Shown here piece by piece: positions 12,401-23,065 of a DNA stretch of 64,000 nucleotides; the first letter of the stretch is position 1; each line of letters begins with the position of its first letter. The position numbers were made by a program, and so were the translations under genes. The notes under the pieces were generated by a model, which saw only the letters and a list, made by a program, of their open reading frames with translations, was not told the origin of the DNA and made no database searches. The DNA is from Synaphobranchus kaupii. Taxonomy: Eukaryota > Chordata > Actinopteri > Anguilliformes > Synaphobranchidae. The DNA lies in contig CM056380.1 of NCBI GenBank assembly GCA_029718625.1, positions 40,450,530-40,514,529 of the forward strand. Reading direction: 5' to 3'.

Positions 12401-13485
12401 TTTAGGGTGGGGTAAGTTAGCTGTACTATGATCAGTGTATTTAGGGTGGGGTCAGTAAACTGGATTATGATCAGTGTATTTAGGGTGGGGTCAGTAAGCT
12501 GTACTATGATCAGTGTATTTAGGGTGGGGTCAGTAAACTGTACGATGATCAGTGTATTTAGGGTGGGGTCAGTAAGCTGGATTATGATCAGTGTATTTAG
12601 GGTGGGGTCAGTAAACTGTACTATGATCAATGTATTTAGGGTGGGGTCAGTAAGCTGTACTATGATCAGTGTATTTAGGGTGGGGTCAGTTAGCTGTACT
12701 ATGATCAGTGTATTTAGGGTAGGGTCAGTAAGCTGTACTATGATCAGTGTATTTAGGGTGGGGTCAGTAAGCTGGATTATGATCAGTGTATTTAGGGTGG
12801 GGTGGGGTGTATTTAGGGTGGGGTCAGTTAGCTGTACTATGATCAGTGTATTTAGGGTGGGGTCAGTAAGCTGTACTATGATCAGTGTATTTAGGGTGGC
12901 GTCAGTTAGCTGTACTATGATCAGTGTATTTAGGGTGGGGTCAGTAAGCTGTACTATGATCAGTGTATTTAGGGTGGGGTCAGTAAGCTGTACTATGATC
13001 AGTGTATTTAGGGTGGGGTCAGTAAGCTGTACTATGATCAGTGTATTTAGGGTGGGGTCAGTAAGCTGTACTATGATCAGTGTATTTAGGGTGGGGTCAG
13101 TTAGCTGTACTATGATCAGTGTATTTAGGGTGGGGTCAGTAAGCTGTACTATGATCAGTGTATTTAGGGTGGGGTCAGTAAGATGGATTATGATCAGTGT
13201 ATTTAGGGTGGGGTGTATTTAGGGTGGGGTCAGTTAGCTGTACTATGATCAGTGTATTTAGGGTGGGGTCAGTAAGCTGTACTATGATCAGTGTATTTAG
13301 GGTGGGGTCAGTTAGCTGTACTATGATCAGTGTATTTAGGGTGGGGGTCAGTAAACTGGATTATGATCAGTGTATTTAGGGTGGGGTCAGTAAGCTGTAC
13401 TATGATCAGTGTATTTAGGGTGGGGTCAGTAAGCTGTACTATGATCAGTGTATTTAGGGTGGGGTCAGTAAGCTGGATTATGATC
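9486..13485 (+). repeat. 39-bp minisatellite, about 100 copies
   Basis: The unit is ATGATCAGTGTATTTAGGGT followed by GGGGTCAGTAAGCTGTACT. Variants end in GCTGGATT, GATGGATT, AACTGGATT or GTTAGCTGTACT. Thirty-nine bases are thirteen codons, so frames of up to 512 codons stay open on the plus strand and others on the minus strand. There is no signal peptide, splice site or non-repeat flank to support a protein. A short marker unit with doubled GGTGGGGT recurs near 10,768, 11,604, 12,798 and 13,205, indicating amplification of blocks larger than one unit. Confidence 0.97.
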
Positions 13486-13675
13486 ACACACGTACACACA
13501 TAGAGGACCCCTCATAGTACACTCACACACCCCTCATCCCGTACACACACACACACACACACACCCACCCGTCATCCCATACACACACACACACACCCAC
13601 CCCTCATCCCATATACACACACAGACACACACACACACCCCTCATCCCATACACACAGACACACACACACACACG
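13486..13675 (+). repeat. (CA)n with CACCCCTCATCCC modules
   Basis: CA runs are separated by four copies of a module reading CCCTCATCCCATACACAC or close to it. This is the junction between the 39-bp and 19-bp arrays. Confidence 0.92.
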
Positions 13676-15396
13676 GGGTACGGGTTTGGGGCCGGGGGGT
13701 ACGGGTTTGTAGACGGGGTACGGGTTTGGGGACGGGGTACGGGTTTGGGGACGGGGTACGGGTTTGGGGACGGGGTACGGGTTTGGGGACGGGGTACGGG
13801 TTTGGGGACGGGGGGTACGGGTTTGGGGACGGGGTACGGGTTTGGGGACGGGGGGTACGGGTTTGGGGACAGGGGTACGGGTTTGGGGACGGGGTACGGG
13901 TTTGGGGACGGGGTACGGGTTTGTGGACGGGGTACGGGTTTGGGGACGGGGTACGGGTTTGGGGACGGGGTACGGGTTTGGGGACAGGGGTACGGGTTTG
14001 GGGACAGGGGTACGGGTTTGTAGACAGGGGTACGGGTTTGGGGACGGGGTACAGGTTTGGGGACGGGGTACGGGTTTGGGGACGGGGGGTACGGGTTTGG
14101 GGACAGGGGTACGGGTTTGGGGACGGGGTACGGGTTTGGGGACGGGGTACGGGTTTGTGGACGGGGTACGGGTTTGGGGACGGGGTACGGGTTTGGGGAC
14201 GGGGTACGGGTTTGGGGACAGGGGTACGGGTTTGGGGACAGGGGTACGGGTTTGTAGACAGGGGTACGGGTTTGGGGACGGGGTACAGGTTTGGGGACGG
14301 GGTACGGGTTTGGGGACGGGGGGTACGGGTTTGGGGACAGGGGTACGGGTTTGGGGACGGGGTACAGGTTTGGGGATGGGGTACGGGTTTGGGGACGGGG
14401 GGTACGGGTTTGGGGACAGGGGTACGGGTTTGGGGACGGGGGGTACGGGTTTGTGGACAGGGGTACGGGTTTGGGGACAGGGGTACGGGTTTGGGGACGG
14501 GGGGTACGGGTTTGGGGACAGGGGTACAGGTTTGGGGACGGGGTACGGGTTTGGGGACGGTGTACGGGTTTGGGGACGGGGGGTACGGGTTTGGGGACAG
14601 GGGTACGGGTTTGGGGACAGGGGTACGGGTTTGTAGACTGGGTACGGGTTTGTGGACGGGGTACGGGTTTGGGGACGGGGTACGGGTTTGGGGACGGGGG
14701 GTACGGGTTTGGGGACGGGGTACGGGTTTGGGGACGGGGGGTACGGGTTTGGGGACAGGGGTACGGGTTTGGGGACGGGGTACGGGTTTGGGGACGGGGT
14801 ACGGGTTTGTGGACGGGGTACGGGTTTGGGGACGGGGTACGGGTTTGGGGACGGGGGGTACGGGTTTGGGGACGGGGGGTACGGGTTTGGGGACAGGGGT
14901 ACGGGTTTGGGGACGGGGTACAGGTTTGGGGACGGGGTACGGGTTTGGGGACGGGGGGTACGGGTTTGGGGACAGGGGTACGGGTTTGGGGACTGGGGTA
15001 CAGGTTTGGGGACGGGGTACGGGTTTGGGGACGGGGGGTACGGGTTTGGGGACAGGGGTACGGGTTTGGGGACGGGGGGTACGGGTTTGGGGACAGGGGT
15101 ACGGGTTTGGGGACAGGGGTACGGGTTTGGGGACGGGGGGTACGGGTTTGGGGACAGGGGTACAGGTTTGGGGACGGGGTACGGGTTTGGGGACGGGGTA
15201 CGGGTTTGGGGACGGGGGGTACGGGTTTGGGGACAGGGGTACGGGTTTGGGGACAGGGGTACGGGTTTGTAGACTGGGTACGGGTTTGTGGACGGGGTAC
15301 GGGTTTGGGGACGGGGTACGGGTTTGGGGACGGGGGGTACGGGTTTGGGGACAGGGGTACGGGTTTGGGGACGGGGTACAGGTTTGGGGACGGGGT
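13676..15396 (+). repeat. 19-bp G-rich minisatellite, about 88 copies
   Basis: The unit is GGGTTTGGGGACGGGGTAC, with variants of 20-21 bp (ACAGGGGTAC or ACGGGGGGTAC) and GTGGAC or GTAGAC in place of GGGGAC. G is very strongly enriched on the plus strand and C occurs mainly in AC dinucleotides. Proline-rich frames of about 650 codons on the minus strand and glycine-rich frames on the plus strand are by-products of the repeat. Confidence 0.97.
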
Positions 15397-15712
15397 CCAG
15401 GGGGCGTTTGTGCACATGTCTAAAGTGGCTCCTCCCTTGGTTTCTGGCTCTGCAGTATAATGTTTTGGAGAGGAGCCATGTTTTAATGTACTGTCTGAGG
15501 ACCCATCTCTGATGACACAGCATCCTCCCACTCCGGGCAGTGGGGGATGGGGGCATGGCCCAGCCCAGGACTGTTTCTGCAACCCAAGGAAAATGGATCT
15601 CTCTCAGCGAAGCAATGAGACCTAAGCTGTCCTACAAATGCGCACACAGAAATGACCCCCTCATCTACAGAGTCTGTAGTAGAAACAGAGTAGGGCTGTT
15701 TCACCTGCCTTA
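15397..15712. other. Unique spacer between arrays
   Basis: About 315 bases of non-repetitive sequence separate the 19-bp and 33-bp arrays. Short open frames here only continue from the adjoining repeats, and I see no gene. Confidence 0.5.
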
Positions 15713-17094
15713 TTTCTCACACGCAAATACCGTATGCTTAATTTATTTCTCACACAGGAATACCGTATGCTTAATTTATTTCTCACACAGGAATACCGTA
15801 TGCTTAATTTACTTCTCACACAGGAATACCATATGCTTAATTTATTTCTCTCACAGGAATACCATTTGCTTAATTTATTTCTCTCACAGGAATACCATGT
15901 GCTTATTTATTTCTCACACAGGAATACCGTATGCTTAATTTATTTCTCACACAGGAATACCGTATGCTTAATTTATTTCTCACACAGGAATACCATGTGC
16001 TTAATTTATTTCTCACACAGGAATACCGTATGCTTAATTTATTTCTCACACAGGAATACCGTATGCTTAATTTATTTCTCACACAGGAATACCGTTTGCT
16101 TAATTTATTTCTCACACAGGAATACCGTATGCTTAATTTATTTCTCACACAGGAATACTGTATGCTTAATTTATTTCTCACACAGGAATACCGTATGCTT
16201 AATTTATTTCTCACACAGGAATACCTTTTGCTTAATTTATTTCTCACACAGGAATACCGTATGCTTAATTTATTTCTCACACAGGAATACCGTATGCTTA
16301 ATTTATTTCTCACACAGGAATACCGTATGCTTAATTTATTGCTCACACAGGAATACCGTATGCTTAATTTATTTTTCACACAGGAATACCGTATGCTTAA
16401 TTTATTTCTCACGCAGGAATACCGTATGCTTAATTTATTTCTCACGCAGGAATACCGTTTGATTAATTTATTTCTCACCTAGGAATACCGTATGCTTAAT
16501 TTATTTCTCATACAGGAATACCGTATGCTTAATTTATTTCTCACACAGGAATACCGTATGCTTAATTTATTTCTCACACAGGAATACCATATGCTTAATT
16601 TATTTCTCACACAGGAATACCATATGCTTAATTTATTTCTCACACAGGAATACCGTATGCTTAATTTACTTCTCACACAGGAATACCATATGCTTAATTT
16701 ATTTCTCTCACAGGAATACCGTATGCTTAATTTATTTCTCACACAGGAATACCGTATGCTTAATTTATTTTTTACACAGGAATACCGTATGCTTAATTTA
16801 TTTTTCACACAGGAATACCGTATGCTTAATTTATTTCTCACGCAGGAATACCGTATGCTTAATTTATTTCTCACACAGGAATACCGTATGCTTAATTTAT
16901 TTCTCACACAGGAATACCGTTTGCTTAATTTATTTCTCACACAGGAATACCGTATGCTTAATTTATTTCTCACACAGGAATACTGTATGCTTAATTTATT
17001 TCTCACACAGGAATACCATATGCTTAATTTATTTCTCACACAGGAATACCATATGCTTAATTTATTTCTCACACAGGAATACCGTTTGCTTAAT
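15713..17094 (+). repeat. 33-bp minisatellite, about 41 copies
   Basis: The unit is CGTATGCTTAATTTATTTCT followed by CACACAGGAATAC. Thirty-three bases equal eleven codons, which explains the long repetitive frames on both strands. Each unit holds a pyrimidine-rich stretch ending in CACAG followed by G, which resembles a vertebrate 3' splice site (see findings). Units differ by point changes such as CATATG, CGTTTG, CTCTCACAG and CTCACGCAG. Confidence 0.97.
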
Positions 17095-17469
17095 TTAAAG
17101 CAGCATGCTTATGCATCTCACAGGTTATTTTTGTGCAGATCTGTGTAATGCATGAAATTTGACAGGATTTTTAATGCTTTATTTCATTTATTTTACACAA
17201 GATAGGATGGTACATAGGATTAAATTTAGGATTGCTATGTGAACATTTTTTCCTTGCTATGGTTCATGCGTTGTCATGGTAGGAAATAGCATTGATATGC
17301 AGTGAAGCTATTGTTAAACGCCCACTCAGATAGCACTTGGTTGCTAAAGTGCTAATCGCTTGCAACGGGCAAAAAGATGTGGTACTATAATATGGAATTG
17401 TTATCCTAATATTATCCTCATAAAAATAACGATAAAGATCCTCATGAAAAGCACTTCAAAAGGAAAGAT
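17095..17469. other. Unassigned AT-rich sequence
   Basis: No gene, RNA or clear repeat is seen between the 33-bp array and the Tc1-like end. Confidence 0.5.
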
Positions 17470-17735
17470 TCAGTGGGTTGAAAAAGTATTCAGCTCCCTT
17501 AGACTTTTTCATATTTTTCTGCATACAAACATTTGATAAAAATTTTATTAATCAGGCTTTTTTGCTGGTATTCAACACAAACAACTCTACAATGTCAATG
17601 TGAAAATCTACAATTTCTTCCAAATGATTTATAAATATAAAACCAAAAACAATTAATTCAAAGGTATTCAGCCCTTGCTTCATTGTGCTTTAACAGCCAC
17701 ACAGGCAAAACTCTATTCAAAATTGCACATCATAA
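17470..17735. mobile_element. Tc1/mariner-like end fragment
   Basis: The sequence CAGTGGGTTGAAAAAGTATT followed by CAGCTCCCTTAGACTTTTTC resembles the terminal repeat of a widespread teleost Tc1-like family whose ends read GAAAAGTATTCAGCCCCCTT or similar. A second AAGGTATTCAGCCCTTGCTT phrase lies near 17,660. No transposase frame and no second terminus are visible, so this is a decayed end. Confidence 0.6.
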
Positions 17736-18185
17736 AGTGCCCAGACATCATGTTTAGTTTGTATTTAAGGATGTTGAACAATATTTTCTTTTAAAATGTG
17801 TGTTATATTGTCTTTCTGGGTAAAACAAAAAAAGCCAAGACCAGGTCCCTTCAATACATTTTAATGGGATTTAATACATTTTAATGGCTCTTAATGGGAT
17901 TTTAGGAAGTACAATGGACTTTATGTGGCAATACTCAAACAGAGTTTATCTGATAATGTTCATTCATGGATGGCATTTGAGACCAGTCCCTGGGGGTTCA
18001 AAGAAAACATAAATCATCATCTCTCCATCACTTTGTGAAAATGTAGAAGGTGCAAATTCAGTAACTTTTTTTCTGTCTGGTTTCACTATGGAAGACAATG
18101 GAGAAATCTGAAGGGAGAAAGTTACTGAATCTGCACCCTCTCCATTTTTGCATATGTAGAGGGGGTGGGGTGAGGTGGAAAACAG
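17736..18185. other. Unassigned AT-rich sequence
   Basis: A short repeated phrase TTTTAATGG occurs near 17,860-17,890. CAGTAACTTTTT near 18,060 and AAAGTTACTG near 18,118 are inverse complements, so a small foldback may be present. No gene is seen. Confidence 0.45.
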
Positions 18186-18833
18186 GATATGTATGAGTGC
18201 AGTGTGGGTTAAGTAACTAAACTCTTTTCATATGTATGAGTGCAGACTGTATGGGTTAAGTAACTAAACTCTTCTCATATGTATGAGTGCAGGATGTATG
18301 GGTTAAGTAACTAAACTCTTCTCATATGTATGAGTGCAGGATGTATGGGTTAAGCAACTAAACTCATCATATTTATGAGTGCAGACTGTGTGGGTTAAGT
18401 AACTAAACTCTTCTCATATGTATGAGTGCAGACTGTGTGGGTTAAGTAACTAAACTCTTCTCATATGTATGAGTGCAGGATGTATGGGTTAAGTAACTAA
18501 ACTCTTATATGTATGAGTGCAGGATGTATGGGTTAAGTAACTAAACTCTTCTCATATGTATGAGTGCAGGATGTATGGGTTAAGTAACTAAACTCTTATA
18601 TGTATGAGTGCAGGATGTATGGGTTAAGTAACTAAACTCTTCTCATATGTATGACTGCAGGCTGTATGGGTTAAGTAACTAAAACTCTTCTCATATGTAG
18701 GAGTGCAGGATGTATGCGTTAAGTAACTAAACTCTTCTCATATGTAGGAGTGCAGGATGTATGGGTTAAGTAACTAAACTCTTATATGTATGAGTGCAGG
18801 ATGTATGGGTTAAGTAACTAAACTCTTCTCATA
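18186..18833 (+). repeat. 47-bp minisatellite truncated by a gap
   Basis: The unit is TATGTATGAGTGCAGGATGT followed by ATGGGTTAAGTAACTAAACT and CTTCTCA. About 14 copies are present, some shortened to about 42 bp by loss of TCTCA. The array runs directly into the N block, so its true length is unknown. Confidence 0.95.
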
Positions 18834-19333
18834 NNNNNNNNNNNNNNNNNNNNNNNNNNNNNNNNNNNNNNNNNNNNNNNNNNNNNNNNNNNNNNNNNNN
18901 NNNNNNNNNNNNNNNNNNNNNNNNNNNNNNNNNNNNNNNNNNNNNNNNNNNNNNNNNNNNNNNNNNNNNNNNNNNNNNNNNNNNNNNNNNNNNNNNNNNN
19001 NNNNNNNNNNNNNNNNNNNNNNNNNNNNNNNNNNNNNNNNNNNNNNNNNNNNNNNNNNNNNNNNNNNNNNNNNNNNNNNNNNNNNNNNNNNNNNNNNNNN
19101 NNNNNNNNNNNNNNNNNNNNNNNNNNNNNNNNNNNNNNNNNNNNNNNNNNNNNNNNNNNNNNNNNNNNNNNNNNNNNNNNNNNNNNNNNNNNNNNNNNNN
19201 NNNNNNNNNNNNNNNNNNNNNNNNNNNNNNNNNNNNNNNNNNNNNNNNNNNNNNNNNNNNNNNNNNNNNNNNNNNNNNNNNNNNNNNNNNNNNNNNNNNN
19301 NNNNNNNNNNNNNNNNNNNNNNNNNNNNNNNNN
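18834..19333. other. Assembly gap of exactly 500 N
   Basis: The run of Ns has the round length used for gaps of unknown size and starts inside a tandem array. Translations spanning it have no meaning. Confidence 0.99.
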
Positions 19334-20440
19334 CACCGTCACAGGAGAGCCATTTCCTTTTAATACCGCTTTTTCTTATTTCTGTGTGTGTGTGGATTGG
19401 TTGAAGCGTGTACAAAGCCTTTGAAAATGGAGGACCCTCATAGCGCACTGTGGGGGGGGGGTCAGCCTACCCCTCCGAGGTTTGTGTTTTCCCATAAAGC
19501 AGCGTTCTGTTCAGCATCAGGACTAGTGCTGACACCCATTGTGCCCCCCGCATGCTTACACAGTGACCCCGTGCTGCAGTACACTTTCTGACCACCGGGT
19601 GTCGACGGTGTCTTTTCACCCTGTCTGTTCTGAGGTTCTCAGAAGTGCTGCTCTCTTCCCCTCCCTTTCCCTGTCTTCTCATGTATTGTATATGTGTGTA
19701 TGAATGTTATAGTATCTATCCCCAAACACACACGCATATATGTACATATACGCACACACACACACACACACACACACACGTCCTTCACTTTCAGACAGTC
19801 TTGTAGGCGAAGTCAGATTGTTTGTGTCTTGTTGCCTCGCCTCAGCTCTGTTGCTGTAGAGTTGGTGGCTGCATGCATTGTCAAGCCCAGCTGGCTCTCC
19901 AGTAGGGCGCGGTGCAGAGAGAGAGGGGAGCGACGCTGTTAAACAGGATGGGAAAGCCGAGCCCTCTCTTACTTTGCCATGAGAGCATCTCCTCACAGCA
20001 CTTCCGCATCATACCCCCCCGCGTCATGTGGACCGCTGCCTCTTGCCCTGAGGCAGAGGAAATCACCACCCCCCCCCCCCCCCCCCCCCCCCCCCGATAC
20101 TATACCTCACCTCTCTGATCTGAGCCGTCCCCTTTAACTTTTAATAAAAATGAATCATTTACAGACCTGTAGTGAATACCTCACACAAACGGACACATCC
20201 TAACTCACTGAAGGGTCATTAAAGATCACGCAGGAGGGAGTGCTGGTTAACTTCCCATAAAGCTTTATCTGTGTACATCTGGCCACCTACACCCCCCCCC
20301 CCCCCTCCCCCCTCCCCCCTCCCCCCTCCCCCCTCCCCCCAACACAGCTGATTGGCTACACAATCCTTTGCATTCTCTACCCACTTTGAATTCCCAGGTA
20401 TCTAGTACGAATGAGAACTGACTTTTCCATTGACCCACCT
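19334..20440. other. Region upstream of arsi with low-complexity tracts
   Basis: This contains a CA run (19,751-19,779), a poly-C run near 20,070-20,094 and a (CCCCCT)n tract at about 20,291-20,340. TTTAATAAAAATG near 20,140 carries an AATAAA hexamer but no upstream gene is seen for it. No coding exon is recognised. Confidence 0.5.
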
Positions 20441-20914
20441 GGTTAAGTAAAGATAAACACACTGGCGCTCACTGGCTGCGCATGGGATACGCCCCCACCC
20501 CACCCCCTGTGCCAGCTCTCTGGTTTTGCTGAGCCCGCTGTAACACCGTGAGGGGCAGAGGAATGTGGCGGGGGGCTGTGAACAGGAAGCGGCCCGGATT
20601 CGCCCTGCGCGGCTCCACCCGCCACATCGCCGCTGGCAACAGGAGCCGCTCAGAGGGAGACCGCGACCCAGAGAAGGACGCCGCCTGTCACCGCGGTGCT
20701 GAGAGACGACGGGGGTAACCTCGGCCCGGCGGGACGCGTTCACCAACGTGGTGGCCGCACAGGAAGTGACACCTGCGACAGCACAGGAAGCCAGCAGTTA
20801 GCCGTTGGGGAGACAAAGTGACCTGCAGAGGTGGGTGCAGGCACACAGGCGGGCATAGGGATCGGTGGAAAGATACTGAGGCGGAGAGCGGATCAGGCAG
20901 GTAGCTGGACGGCC
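20441..20914 (+). promoter_or_regulatory. arsi: Probable arsi promoter and 5' UTR region
   Basis: This GC- and CpG-rich stretch directly precedes the arsi start codon. It differs in composition from the AT-rich sequence further upstream, as expected for a CpG-rich vertebrate promoter. No TATA box at a convincing position was found, and the transcription start cannot be placed by eye. The reading frame is open upstream of the chosen ATG back to about 20,831 but without another ATG. Confidence 0.45.
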
Positions 20915-21213
20915 ATGAAGGGGACCAAGCCGTGCCCCTCTCCGCTGCTCTGCCTGGCAGCACTGGGCTGCTTGTCCCAGGTGCACCCGGGTCAGGCCCC
21001 GAAGAACCCAGGTTCCAGGGCGCCGGGTTCCGCCCATCAGCCGCACCTCATTTTCATCATGGTAGACGACCAGGGCTACAATGACGTGGGCTACCACGGC
21101 TCGCTGATCCACACGCCCGTGCTCGACCGGCTGGCCCGCAAAGGGGTTACACTGGAGAACTACTACGTCCAGCCGATCTGCTCGCCCTCTCGCAGCCAGT
21201 TAATGACCGGAAG
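20915..21213 (+). CDS. arsi: arsi coding exon 1 (arylsulfatase I, N-terminus)
   Basis: This exon encodes residues 1-100 of a secreted or ER-Golgi sulfatase of the ARSB/ARSI/ARSJ group. Residues 1 to about 28 look like a signal peptide, with a hydrophobic core around [22 protein letters not shown] supplies the paired aspartates (51 and 52) that bind the catalytic calcium. CSPSR at 89-93 is the sulfatase signature whose cysteine 89 is converted to formylglycine, the catalytic residue. Human ARSI and ARSJ have CTPSR at this place. The ATG at 20,915 was chosen because it is the first in frame and starts the signal peptide. The exon ends in the Arg codon AG|G with donor GTGAGT (phase 2), the same junction (TGR|YQIHTG) I recall for human ARSI. 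The physiological substrate of ARSI is not well established. Confidence 0.9.
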
Positions 21214-21274
21214 GTGAGTCCCCGTCTACCACCTCCCTCCGCCCCAGAGCGGTAATATCGTGGCATTTAGTGGT

Positions 21275-21570
21275 ATTGTGGCGCGGTCCTGTTTGTGACG
21301 CGGTCCTGTTTGTGGCACGGCACTGTTTGTGACTCGGTCCTGTTTGTGACGCGGTCCTGTTTGTGACACGGTCCTGTTTGTGACGCGGTCCTGTTTTTGA
21401 CGCGGCACTGTTTGTGACTCGGTCCTGTTTGTGGCACGGTACTGTTTGTGACTCGGTCCTGTTTGTGACGCGGTCCTGTTTGTGACGCGGTCCTGTTTGT
21501 GACACGGTCCTGTTTGTGACACGGTCCTGTTTGTGACGCGGTCCTGTTTGTGACGCGGTCCTGTTTGTGA
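21275..21570 (+). repeat. 17-bp minisatellite in arsi intron 1
   Basis: About 17 copies of GACGCGGTCCTGTTTGT are present, with variants GACACGG, GACTCGG, GGCACGGCACTG and GGCACGGTACTG. It lies within the first 400 bases after the donor site. Frames repeating THKQDRV on the minus strand are artefacts. Confidence 0.95.
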
Positions 21571-21863
21571 AGGTGAAGTGCATGGGAACATATTTCATGG
21601 CGTTCATGTGATTAATGGCAGTGGGAGGGGGAGGTGCAGGGGAGACGCCTCCCTCTAGGCCACATCCTCATGGAGGCAGGAGGTGCTCACATAAACTATG
21701 GAGGTAATAGACCTTGCCATTACCACCAACCAACTTTCGCATTCAAAAGACTTCTCTGCGATCGCTCTGATTGGACAATGAAATTGTGCCTCTGAGACTG
21801 CAGGTGGTGTTTGCAGATTGTGCTGCATAACGCTGTATCCCCTATATACAGTACATACAGTGT

Positions 21864-22039
21864 GGGCCTGATTTTCTAAAAACTTTAGCGTGTGCAAAAC
21901 CTTTTTAGCACACGCAAAACTAAGAACAGAACCAATGACTGGTGCAAAATAAATACCATGACCAATCATTGGTCATGTTCTTAGTTTTGCATGTGCTAAA
22001 AGGTTTTGCACACGCTAAAGGTCTTAGTAAATCAAACCC
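21864..22039. mobile_element. Hairpin-forming MITE-like element
   Basis: Two arms of about 80 bases are inverse complements. The left arm contains TTTAGCGTGTGCAAAACC, then GCACACGCAAAACTAAGAAC and CCAATGACTGGT. The right arm contains ACCAATCATTGGTCATG, TTAGTTTTGCATGTGCTAAA and GGTTTTGCACACGCTAAA. The outer ends are GGGCCTGATTT and AAATCAAACCC. There is no open frame. The shape is that of a palindromic non-autonomous DNA transposon. No clear target duplication was found, so the superfamily is open. Confidence 0.75.
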
Positions 22040-23065
22040 TATATGTATAAACACATACTGTATATACAGACAATGTGTCTGTATGCACACTGGGGTCGAT
22101 TTGAGGGGAGATACAAGGCGATGCCATCCCCCTGTTAAAAACATTTACAAAAACCATCCTCTTTGTAAAACTGCCATCGCCCCTTTCCATCCCCTTAGTT
22201 TTAATGGTTTTCTGTGATATGGCAGACCGCACCACATGATATATGTACACAGTGTCCCTCTTTTCAGAGCTCACCCAACCGGTATGGTCCCGTGTCAGCC
22301 AGGATTTTAACCAGCTTTGTCCCACTTGCTCTTGATTTTGAAAATTTGAGATACCACGACACTGCGTCTAATTTGGCTTTGCATGATTTATGATTTAGAA
22401 AATGCGATGAGCGTTCACACACGCACACGCGCACACACACACACACGGCCCGCGCGCACATGAGAATCCAAATGTGTCACGGAATTCCATCGGTTTGTTT
22501 TGAACGAGCCCCAAAACTCCATACGTACAGAGACAATGCAGCCATGGTCTGACTGAATGGAATGCTGCCAGTTCTTTTGCGTGGGAGTTAAAATGTAACA
22601 CCAGTACAGCGGCGTCATTGTGCAAGCGCATGTCGGTTTGAAAGCAATAAGTGTGTGCGTGCAGGTGCACACAGAAGGTATTATTGCGTTTTAATTATGG
22701 AAACCTGAGACATGGGTGCAGGTACACCCCGCCCCCCCCCCCCCCCCCCCCCTTCCTGGTTCTGACTGTGTTTCCCTGCTCCAGTTAGTGGGAAGGTGTG
22801 GATATTTGGTCCTGACTTGCTTTATTGATTGATTTATTTGATTGGCTGAGTGTGTGACTGACTGATGGATTGATTGATGCAATGATTGGTTTTATTTCAT
22901 AAAACAGAATGAAACATATTGCTGAAAACTTGTGCAAAAATTGTACTGAAAAGTTATTCAAACGCAAAAGTCCTAAAACTAGTTTCCACTGTGTCCTTCC
23001 ACCTTCGCCTTCATTCCCCACATCGGCTACCCAACTCACCCCTCTCCCCGCCCCTCCTGTCCCAG

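Larger units (their letters stand above)
21214..23065 (+). other. arsi: arsi intron 1
   Basis: This intron has a GTGAGT donor and a pyrimidine-rich acceptor ending CCCAG at 23,061-23,065. It holds a 17-bp tandem repeat (21,275-21,570), a hairpin-forming element (21,864-22,039), a CA tract near 22,420-22,446 and a C run near 22,733-22,752. Nothing else gene-like is visible. Confidence 0.85.

Noticed and set aside
9486..13485. Direct-repeat arrays considered as CRISPR
   Set aside because: The repeats are contiguous without unique spacers, there are no cas genes, and the host is a vertebrate.
13676..15396. Interstitial telomere sequence
   Set aside because: The unit includes GGGTTTGGGG but not the vertebrate TTAGGG repeat, and its 19-bp period is that of a minisatellite.
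13604..15582. Proline-rich minus-strand frames of about 650 codons resembling proline-rich secreted proteins
   Set aside because: They are the complement of the 19-bp G-rich array. Competing frames on both strands are equally long and no exon structure exists.
18810..19448. Open frames across the N block
   Set aside because: They consist of unknown residues over an assembly gap. The same applies to 56,478-57,279.
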